Assembly: GCA_035718275.1 (NCBI GenBank)
Contig: DASTHI010000036.1
Coordinates: forward strand, 124,001-188,000
Reading direction: 5' to 3'
DNA from: Pseudolabrys sp035718275
GTDB lineage: Bacteria > Pseudomonadota > Alphaproteobacteria > Rhizobiales > Xanthobacteraceae
Length of the DNA stretch: 64,000 bases
Positions 8,256 to 15,082 of this stretch are shown here, one piece after another. A program made the position numbers and the translations under genes. The number at the start of each line of letters is the position of its first letter. The stretch's first letter is position 1. Below the pieces are notes generated by a model that was not told the origin of the DNA, searched no databases, and saw only the letters and a list, made by a program, of their open reading frames with translations.

Positions 8256-9038
8256 TCAGCAGCACGCGTCCTCCTCATGGAGACTTTCGCCACGCTCGGC
8301 GATGCGCCGGGCACGGATCATCTTGACGTGATCGTCCATTAATGCGCGGGCGCCGGCCACGTCGCGCAGTTCAATCAGGTCGGCAAGCTTGCCGTGGATT
8401 TCAAGAATGTGTCGGGCCAGCTTCGGCGTGGCCGTGGCATTCCGGCGCGGCCAGGACACGTGCTCGAGCGAGATGAGCTGCACGACCAGGACGCGGTTGT
8501 GCGAAGCCTCGGCAATCGCCAGATGGAAATCACGCGAGAGGCGAGTGAACCGATCGAGATCGTCCAGCGCGGCCTCCGCCTGGCCCAGCAGCTTGCGGAG
8601 CCCGGCGATGTCAGCAGACGTTGCGTTCTCGGCGGCGAGCTCTGCACCGAGCGCCTCGATCGCGCGCTGCGCATCCATGATCTCGGCGGTGGAAACTCCT
8701 GTGAGGTCGAGTTGTACGGCGAGCGCCTCGGCAAATAGCCTCGGATTGCCTTGCGCGATGCGTGCGCCGCCCCCCTTGCCCATGCGGATCTCGACAATCC
8801 CGAGTGCTTCCAGCGTCCGCAGCGCGTCGCGGGCGACGATACGGCTCGCGCCGAAACGGGCGGCGAGATCCCTTTCGGTGCCGAGAAACTCGCCCGGCTT
8901 GAGCTGCTTGGCGAACAACGCATCGCGAACCGAGCTGACGATCTGCGCCGATCGCGACGAGGAGCGGCCGGCGAACATGATCCGAGCGGTGAGTTCACCA
9001 TTCATCATCACGGGCTGTCGAATGGCGCTGCGCAGCAT
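8256..9038 (-). CDS. GntR-family transcriptional regulator, FCD subfamily
   Basis: The product is about 260 residues. An N-terminal winged helix (about residues 25-90, with LGTERDLAARFGASRIVARD and LEALGIVEIRMGKGGG) precedes an all-helical FCD ligand domain (EAALDDLDRFTRLSRDFHLA, AEASHNRVLVVQLI). FCD regulators bind small carboxylates or similar effectors and usually repress the adjacent catabolic genes. As first gene of the minus-strand run it is the likely controller of the whole transporter/amidase unit. The start is uncertain: ATG 9038 has a weak AGGTCCGGA ahead, and a TTG at 9056 is also in frame. The last residues are EEDACC, an odd but harmless tail. Confidence 0.88.
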   Translation of the reverse strand: MLRSAIRQPVMMNGELTARIMFAGRSSSRSAQIVSSVRDALFAKQLKPGEFLGTERDLAARFGASRIVARDALRTLEALGIVEIRMGKGGGARIAQGNPRLFAEALAVQLDLTGVSTAEIMDAQRAIEALGAELAAENATSADIAGLRKLLGQAEAALDDLDRFTRLSRDFHLAIAEASHNRVLVVQLISLEHVSWPRRNATATPKLARHILEIHGKLADLIELRDVAGARALMDDHVKMIRARRIAERGESLHEEDACC

Positions 9039-9103
9039 CGATCCGGACCTGTTCAATTCTCATTATGGAGACCAGGATAGAATAGTAAAGATGCTATCTT
9101 TTG

Positions 9104-9150
9104 AATTTCAGGTCCACCATGGCTGAAATTTGAGGTTCACCGGCTGAAAT
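9104..9150. repeat. Paired short repeats, possible insertion-sequence terminus remnant
   Basis: AATTTCAG (9104-9111) and CTGAAATT (9123-9130) form a perfect 8-base inverted repeat with an 11-base spacer. The segment 9110-9129 is repeated directly at 9133-9150 (18 of 20 positions present, one mismatch). Serial GGCTGAAAT-type repeats of this kind occur at the ends of IS21-family elements. No transposase gene lies near, so this is at most a remnant; a regulator operator is the alternative. Confidence 0.35.
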
Positions 9151-9273
9151 GGCACTGGGCTCAAATAGCAAGGAGGGGCTCTCCCGATTGTTCCCCAGGC
9201 TTCATCCATGCTCGATGGGCTGCGCTGGTGGGACCAGTCGTGTAACCTGCCTCCTGCCTAGTGGGGGCAGGTT

Positions 9274-9492
9274 ATGCGTTGGCAACGCGGTTGCGATAGT
9301 GCGTCCTGTTGGGTGCACCGGTATGTCGGCGTGCTGATCGGCACGGCAGTATTCATTCTGCTGCCGGCGCTACTGGTCGCGGGAGCTTACGACTGCCGCG
9401 GATCGCAGCCCGGCCTGCGCTGCGCGATCGCGAAACTGGCCTTTGACGACCGCGGCGGATTTCCGGATCGCAAGGAAGCGAAAGCCGATTAG
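9274..9492 (+). CDS. Possible small membrane protein, uncharacterised
   Basis: A 72-codon frame encodes one strong hydrophobic segment (YVGVLIGTAVFILLPALLVA, about residues 17-36) followed by a short polar tail with two cysteines (YDCRGSQPGLRCA) and a charged end. The tail composition resembles a real small protein more than chance. The ATG at 9274 has a G-rich stretch ahead, and a GTG at 9313 would remove the unconvincing first 13 residues. I do not recognise a family. It is the only plausible gene in the gap. Confidence 0.35.
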   Translation: MRWQRGCDSASCWVHRYVGVLIGTAVFILLPALLVAGAYDCRGSQPGLRCAIAKLAFDDRGGFPDRKEAKAD

Positions 9493-9641
9493 CCCATTGT
9501 CGATCGCCACGACTCTGCTCATTGGTCTCCGTCATTGAAGGTGCAAACCGGAAGCCCAAAAACCCGCGTCTCAAGTGGTCCCGGACATGACGACCGCGAT
9601 GTGAGAGCATCGCCTTTGACGACCGAAAATGCGTCGCGGGC

Positions 9642-10817
9642 TCAGGCGGCGCTCTTGCGTCCCCATAACCTCGCAGACGCGATATCGGCGCCTTTACGGA
9701 TCGCGGCGAGCTTGAGCCAGACCACCGGCTCGATGACCCACTCACGTTTTGTGAAGGTGCCAAAGCCGCAGTCCGTCGAGGCGATGACGCGCTCGCGTTC
9801 GCCGACTGCGCGGACCGCCTCTTCGATGCGCCGCGCGACCACTTCCGGGTGCTCGACGAAATTGCTCGTCGTTTCGACCACGCCCGGAATAAGCAAAACG
9901 TCGTTCGGCAATGGATGTTTCTTTAGTGCGTCATATTCATGTGCGTGCCGGGGATTTGAAAACTCGATCGACAGCGCGCCCACATTGGCCTGGTAGAGAG
10001 CCGGAAGGATCTTCTCGAGTGGAACGTCGTGGATGTGGGGCCCTTCCCAATTTCCGTAACAGACGTGCAACCGGACCCGATCGCGAGGTATGCCGGCAAT
10101 GCCGTCATTGATCGCCTGGACGTGCCGCTCGATGCGCTTGATGAACTGGGCATCGTCGAGATCGCGGTACATCATCGTACGGTCCATGGCGAGATCGGGC
10201 GCATCGATCTGCAGGAGCAAGCCCGCTTTGTGAATTGTCTGATACTCGTTCTTCATTTCGCGCGCGATGGCGTCGAGATATTCGTCATGGTTGCTATAAT
10301 AGGCATTGAGCATCGTGGTCGAAATAATGCCGGGTGAGGGTGCGGTCATGAAGCGTTCAGAGAAGGCGCCAAGCTCATCGGCTATCCGATTGAAACCTTC
10401 CGTTTCTTCCTTGATCGGCTTCAGGTCCTTGTATTTGAGATCGCTCTGCGCCTCCGGCGCGCCCTGCTGACTCTTTGGCGGATTGGGGAAACGGCGCATC
10501 AAGTAGCTGAGCAACTCGGGAAATTCCTCGAATTCACGCCCGCGGCGGCGTTTCGACACGCCGGCAAATCCCGATACTCGCTGTGGCACATACGTCTGGA
10601 AGCCGATGCGGCGCTGCTCGCCGTCGTTGCCGATGTCGATGCCCGCCTCCATCTGCTTTCGCACGACATGACGAACCGCCTTGTCGATTTCGGAAGCCAA
10701 GACCTTGGCATCGAAATCCTTGCCTTCCTCCTGCGCCATCAGCAGGTCAGAAAGCGTTTCGTTTCGCGGCAGGCTGCCGACATGTGTGGTGAGGATACGG
10801 TCTCTACTGAAGATCAT
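9642..10817 (-). CDS. MetE-core protein (cobalamin-independent methionine synthase C-terminal domain family)
   Basis: The product is 391 residues, about half a full MetE, and corresponds to the catalytic C-terminal barrel. The four zinc ligands of the family can be placed: H251 and C253 (HVCYGNW), E285 (SIEFSNP) and C350 (STDCGFGTF). TTHVGSLPR at the N-terminus is the usual start of this domain. The enzyme transfers a methyl group to a thiol such as homocysteine. Without the N-terminal MetE half, the donor is probably not methyltetrahydrofolate triglutamate bound in the MetE way. It stands alone on the minus strand, divergent from the acyl-CoA ligase gene. A second, distant MetE-core protein is encoded at 18045-19076. 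Confidence 0.85.
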   Translation of the reverse strand: MIFSRDRILTTHVGSLPRNETLSDLLMAQEEGKDFDAKVLASEIDKAVRHVVRKQMEAGIDIGNDGEQRRIGFQTYVPQRVSGFAGVSKRRRGREFEEFPELLSYLMRRFPNPPKSQQGAPEAQSDLKYKDLKPIKEETEGFNRIADELGAFSERFMTAPSPGIISTTMLNAYYSNHDEYLDAIAREMKNEYQTIHKAGLLLQIDAPDLAMDRTMMYRDLDDAQFIKRIERHVQAINDGIAGIPRDRVRLHVCYGNWEGPHIHDVPLEKILPALYQANVGALSIEFSNPRHAHEYDALKKHPLPNDVLLIPGVVETTSNFVEHPEVVARRIEEAVRAVGERERVIASTDCGFGTFTKREWVIEPVVWLKLAAIRKGADIASARLWGRKSAA

Positions 10818-11092
10818 GAAAAGCTCCGGCTGGATTGAAATAGTGGGCCGCAGGCGTCCGGCAACGGGCGGGCATCGCTGATCGAGGCCAACACCTTAGC
10901 CGCAATTTGCCGCTGATACAGCATGCTGCTCGGAATGCCGTCGATAACCGGCGCGACAGACGCGAACTATAATCACATTGCCGCGGCGGCTCACGCTGCG
11001 CATAATTCCTGGCCGTGACGCGGCCGCGGCGGGAAAACGCCGGTCGGCCAGATACAATTACCGTGCATGCGAACGCATGTGGAGGAGAACAG

Positions 11093-12700
11093 ATGAAGGC
11101 TCCCGCGTCTGCGGAAATAGCGACCAAGCTGCCGCCTTTTCCGAGGGTGCCGCGCGATTACAATTTCGCGGCTGATGTGCTGCAGCGCAATCTTGATGCC
11201 GGCCGCGCCGGCAAAGCGGCCTATATCGACGCGCGGGGCACATACACTTACGGCCAGCTTGCCGATCGGGTCGCCCGATTTGGGGCGGCGCTGCGGGGCC
11301 TGGGTCTGAGGCGCGAGGAGCGCGTGCTGATTGCGCTGCTCGACACTATCGATTGGCCAACGGCGTTTCTTGGCTGTCTCAAGGCGGGGATTGTTGCCGT
11401 TCCGGTCAATACTCTCCTCACAGAGGATGACTACCGCTTCATGCTCGCCGACAGCCGGGCAAAGTGTGTCGTCGTCTCGGAGGAACTGTTCGCGAAATTC
11501 GCCAACATCGTCAAGGAAAGCCCCGATCTCGAACACGTGATCGTCTCAGGAAAGAATCCGCACGGCTACCGACTTTTCGAACATGTCATCGGCGCCGGCG
11601 AGCCCGAACCCTACACGGCTCCGACGACCAGCGATGATATCGCGTTCTGGCTCTATACGTCCGGTTCGACCGGAAAGCCCAAGGGCGCCGTGCACGTGCA
11701 TGCGAGCTTAAAGTTGACTGCTGACCTTTACGGCACTCCGCTTGCGGGCGTGAAGGAAAACGACATCTGCTACTCGGTCGCGAAGCTGTTCTTTGCGTAC
11801 GGTCTCGGCAATGCCTTGACTTTTCCGCTGACGGCCGGAGCGACCACCGTGCTCAATCCGGAGCGGCCGACGCCGGATGGCGTGGCGGCCCTGCTTCGCA
11901 AGCACCCGATTACTGTCTTCTATGCGGTGCCGACATTCTACGCAGCTTTCCTTGCGAGCCCGAATGCACCGCAGAAATCAGAGGTAAAGATCCGCCGCTG
12001 TATTTCAGCAGGCGAGGCGCTGCCCGAGGAGATCGCCCGGCGATGGAAGGACCGGTACGGCCTCGATATTTCCGACGGGCTCGGCACCACCGAGATGCTG
12101 CATATCTATCTCACCAATGCTCCCGGTGCGACAAAGTATGGTACGACCGGAAAACCGGTGCCCGGATATGAGATCAAGCTCATCGGCGATGACGGCAATC
12201 CGGTGAAGAAGGGCGAGATGGGCGAACTCTACGTCCGCGGACCCACGAGCGCGATTATGTACTGGAACAACCGCGAAAAATCGCGTTCGACTTTCCAAGG
12301 CGAATGGACGCGCTCGGGAGACAAGTACATCGAAGACGAGGACGGTTATTTTATTTGCTGCGGACGTCAGGACGACATGCTCAAGGTATCGGGCATGTAT
12401 GTCTCGCCGTTCGAAGTGGAGGCGGCGTTGTCCTCACATCCGGACGTTCTGGAGGCAGCCGTTGTCGGCTGGAATGACGAGCAGAAGTTGATCAAGCCGA
12501 AAGCGTTTGTAGTTCTCAAATTGCCGGATAAAGCCAGTGACGCGCTTGTTCACGCGCTTCAGGAGCATGTGAAACAGAAGCTCGCCCCCTACAAGTATCC
12601 GCGCTGGATCGAATTTCGCAAGGACTTGCCGAAGACCGCAACGGGCAAGATTCAGCGGTTCAAGCTCAGGGCGGAAGAATCCGACGCACAAATCAAATGA
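11093..12700 (+). CDS. Benzoate-CoA-ligase family acyl-CoA synthetase
   Basis: The product is 535 residues, an ANL-superfamily adenylate-forming enzyme. The ATP motif YTSGSTGKPKGAVH is at residues 188-201; later motifs include ISAGEALPEEIARRW, GLGTTEMLHIYLTN, GEWTRSGDKY and the C-terminal lysine motif LPKTATGKIQR. The overall match is best to benzoate/4-hydroxybenzoate-CoA ligases, which activate aromatic acids with ATP and CoA. I chose the ATG at 11093 because GGAGGAG lies 6 bases upstream; the frame stays open a further 26 codons. An alpha/beta hydrolase follows on the same strand 88 bases on. The aromatic substrate is probable, not proven. Confidence 0.87.
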   Translation: MKAPASAEIATKLPPFPRVPRDYNFAADVLQRNLDAGRAGKAAYIDARGTYTYGQLADRVARFGAALRGLGLRREERVLIALLDTIDWPTAFLGCLKAGIVAVPVNTLLTEDDYRFMLADSRAKCVVVSEELFAKFANIVKESPDLEHVIVSGKNPHGYRLFEHVIGAGEPEPYTAPTTSDDIAFWLYTSGSTGKPKGAVHVHASLKLTADLYGTPLAGVKENDICYSVAKLFFAYGLGNALTFPLTAGATTVLNPERPTPDGVAALLRKHPITVFYAVPTFYAAFLASPNAPQKSEVKIRRCISAGEALPEEIARRWKDRYGLDISDGLGTTEMLHIYLTNAPGATKYGTTGKPVPGYEIKLIGDDGNPVKKGEMGELYVRGPTSAIMYWNNREKSRSTFQGEWTRSGDKYIEDEDGYFICCGRQDDMLKVSGMYVSPFEVEAALSSHPDVLEAAVVGWNDEQKLIKPKAFVVLKLPDKASDALVHALQEHVKQKLAPYKYPRWIEFRKDLPKTATGKIQRFKLRAEESDAQIK

Positions 12701-12788
12701 CGTCAAGTCCCGCGAATGCAGGGCATCCGGCAAGCCAGTGCATAGATGGCTTTCATGCTCTGGAATACTGGATCGGAGGAGTGTCAGC

Positions 12789-13598
12789 TTGCTTTTGAGC
12801 CAGTCGGGCTTTCTGGATATTCAATCTCAAAAACTTGAGTACCGGTTCATCGGCCCGCAACCCGACAGGGCTCCCACGCTGGTGCTGCTGCACGAAGGCC
12901 TCGGATGCGTCGGGCTATGGAACGATTTTCCCGACCAACTGCAAAAGGCGACCGGCGTGGGCGTATTTGCCTATTCGCGCGCAGGGTACGGGCAATCGAG
13001 CCCGGTCACCCTGCCGCGACCACTGACATACATGCATGATGAGGCAAGTCAGACGCTTCCGGCCGTGCTCGACGCTATCGGATTCAGAAGGGGGCTGCTG
13101 ATCGGCCACAGCGATGGTGCCTCCATTGCAGCAATCTATGCCGGAAGCCACCAGGATCACCGCGTTGGCGGGCTCGTGCTCATGGCTCCGCACTTCTTTA
13201 CCGAAGATCCAGGCATCGCCTCCATTGCCGAGGCTAAGAATGCCTACGAAACGGGTGACCTACGCGCGCGCCTGTCCCGCTGGCACGCCGATGTCGATAA
13301 CGCGTTTAAAGGGTGGAACGATGCGTGGCTCGATCTGCAATTCCGCAAGTGGGATATCACCGAATTCCTCGCCTATATTCGCGTCCCGATATTGATCGTG
13401 CAGGGCGAGCACGATCAGTACGGCACCGTCAAGCAGATCGAGACTGCGGAGCAGGAATGTTACTGCCCGGTGGAGGTTGCCCTGCTGCCCGGCGTGCGCC
13501 ATTCGCCGCATCGCGATGCCCCGGAAGCGACACTTGCGGCCATTTCTGACTTCGTCCGCCGCGCACTGCAGGCGAACGAGTGGGTCGAGGCGGCGTGA
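12789..13598 (+). CDS. Alpha/beta hydrolase
   Basis: The product is 269 residues with an alpha/beta-hydrolase fold. The oxyanion-side motif LLHEGLGCVGLWNDF, nucleophile elbow GHSDG, acid region VQGEHDQYG and catalytic histidine in GVRHSPHRD are all in place. No signal peptide is visible, so it should be cytoplasmic. The start I prefer is TTG at 12789, preceded by GGAGGA at 8 bases; the ATG at 12738 lacks a ribosome site. It probably forms an operon with the CoA ligase just upstream and may release the aromatic or aliphatic acid that the ligase activates, or act as a thioesterase; this is inference. Confidence 0.82.
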   Translation: MLLSQSGFLDIQSQKLEYRFIGPQPDRAPTLVLLHEGLGCVGLWNDFPDQLQKATGVGVFAYSRAGYGQSSPVTLPRPLTYMHDEASQTLPAVLDAIGFRRGLLIGHSDGASIAAIYAGSHQDHRVGGLVLMAPHFFTEDPGIASIAEAKNAYETGDLRARLSRWHADVDNAFKGWNDAWLDLQFRKWDITEFLAYIRVPILIVQGEHDQYGTVKQIETAEQECYCPVEVALLPGVRHSPHRDAPEATLAAISDFVRRALQANEWVEAA

Positions 13599-13604
13599 GC
13601 GAAT

Positions 13605-13669
13605 CGCTCATTCCCGCGAAAAGCGGGAACCAGAAAGAACGGGTCTTCGCTTCGCGGGGACGAGCGAAT
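13605..13669. repeat. REP-like palindromic element
   Basis: The element lies in the 79-base convergent gap between the hydrolase and aminotransferase genes. It holds a perfect 7-base stem (TTCCCGC 13611-13617, GCGGGAA 13623-13629). It also has a longer imperfect inverted repeat whose outer arms are CGCTCATTCCCGCGAA on the left and the complement of CGCTCGTCCCCGCGAA on the right. This type of short palindromic intergenic repeat is common in Rhizobiales. It can also serve as a bidirectional transcription end. A degenerate relative is at 31354-31410. Confidence 0.65.
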
Positions 13670-13677
13670 AGAGATGT

Positions 13678-14886
13678 CTATTCCGCCGCCTGCTTGGCGG
13701 CAGTGCCATGCTGGGAGACGAGGTAATCCATCGCCGCCTGCACGCCGCCTTTCTTGTGCGGTACGTTGGCGAGCGAAAGAGCCATCTCTGTTGCGGCGAG
13801 ACCTCCGAGCAGCATGGCGTCGTTGATATCGCCGAGATGACCGATACGGAACATTTTGCCTGTGAAGCGGCCGAAGCTCGATCCATAGGAAATGTTGAAG
13901 TGGTCAAGCGCCAAAGCACGGAATGCGTCAGCGTCGTGTCCGTCCGGTAGCAGCACCGCCGTGATCGTCGGTGAATAGTATTTCGGCTCGCGGCAAATAA
14001 TGTCGAGACCCCAGGCCTTCACCGCACGTCGTGTCGCTTCCGCCAAACGGTCGTGTCGGGCGAAGACATTCTCGAGACCTTCCTCGTGCAGCATTTCGAT
14101 CGAGACAGCGAGGCCTTGCAGCATCTGTGTTGCGGGCGTGTACGGGAAAAAACCGACCTTGTTCATCGTCAGCATTTCGTCCCAGGCCCAGAACGACTTC
14201 GGCAGCTTCGAGGTCTTGTTCGCCGCCAGTGCCTTGTCGCTCACGGCGTTGAACGACATACCAGGCGGCAACATCAAACCTTTCTGAGCGCCGCCGACGG
14301 TCACGTCGACGCCCCATTCGTCGTGCCGATAATCGGTCGATGCCAGCGAGGAAATGGTGTCCACCATCAGCAATGCCGGATGGCCCGCACGGTCGATCGC
14401 CTTGCGGATCTCCGCTACCGGCGAAAGGCAACCCGTTGAGGTTTCGTTGTGCAGAAAACAAATGGCCTTGATTTCTTTGCCCTTGTCCTCGCGCAAACGG
14501 GCCTCGATTGCGGTCGGATCGGCACCGATGCGCCAGTCGGTCGCGATGAATTCGGGATTGAGGCCGAGCTTTTCGGCCATCTTTTTCCACAGCGTGGCAA
14601 ACTGGCCGGTCTCGACCATCAGCACTTTGTCGCCGGGCGACAGTGTGTTGGTGAGGGCGGCCTCCCAGGCGCCGGTTCCGGTTGCCGTATAGATGATAAC
14701 GGGATTAGTGGTTTTGAAAATGGTCTTGATGCCTTCCAGGCATTTCTTGGCAAGGCGCGCAAATTCCGGGCCGCGGTGGTCGATGATGGGTGTATCCATC
14801 GCCCGCAGAATTCGGTCCGGAAGCGGCGTCGGCCCGGGAATATGCAGGAAGTGTCGCCCGACCGTACGCGAGGAGTTCTTAGCCAT
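13678..14886 (-). CDS. Serine-glyoxylate-type aminotransferase (class V, PLP)
   Basis: The product is 402 residues. The class V aminotransferase plan is clear: HIPGPTPLPDRIL near the start, HRGPEF, TATGTGAWEAALTN (phosphate-binding), MVDTISSLAS with D176 for the pyridine nitrogen, and K202 in GGAQKGL as the Schiff-base lysine. The closest known role is L-serine + glyoxylate to hydroxypyruvate + glycine; alanine-glyoxylate or phosphonate-related specificities are alternatives. I chose the ATG at 14886, where the family similarity starts. It is divergent from the FAD/Fe-S dehydrogenase at 15083, and a shared 196-base promoter region suggests both work in two-carbon or hydroxyacid metabolism. 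Confidence 0.88.
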   Translation of the reverse strand: MAKNSSRTVGRHFLHIPGPTPLPDRILRAMDTPIIDHRGPEFARLAKKCLEGIKTIFKTTNPVIIYTATGTGAWEAALTNTLSPGDKVLMVETGQFATLWKKMAEKLGLNPEFIATDWRIGADPTAIEARLREDKGKEIKAICFLHNETSTGCLSPVAEIRKAIDRAGHPALLMVDTISSLASTDYRHDEWGVDVTVGGAQKGLMLPPGMSFNAVSDKALAANKTSKLPKSFWAWDEMLTMNKVGFFPYTPATQMLQGLAVSIEMLHEEGLENVFARHDRLAEATRRAVKAWGLDIICREPKYYSPTITAVLLPDGHDADAFRALALDHFNISYGSSFGRFTGKMFRIGHLGDINDAMLLGGLAATEMALSLANVPHKKGGVQAAMDYLVSQHGTAAKQAAE

Positions 14887-15082
14887 AGGGAGTCTGCTCC
14901 TGAATCGGCAGCTTTTTGGATATTGGTGGTCTTTGCCACGGCGCTTTCCGGTCAGGGAGCAGCGCTTGTGGCGTTGAACTATGAATGCAACAGTGCGGTC
15001 AAGCGGTTTTCCGTAATGCGCGCTGTTCGGTATGCATAGGTTCGGCGCAGCGGCATAGCGTAGCCAAAAAGGATAAGAAAAG

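Larger units (their letters stand above)
9057..9641. other. Gene-poor gap with short repeats
   Basis: This 585-base stretch lies between the GntR gene and the MetE-core gene. It holds the putative GntR promoter region, a set of short direct and inverted repeats at 9104-9150, a 9-base hairpin (9243-9251 with 9266-9274), and one weak small membrane ORF at 9274-9492. No other convincing coding sequence is visible on either strand. Confidence 0.6.
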
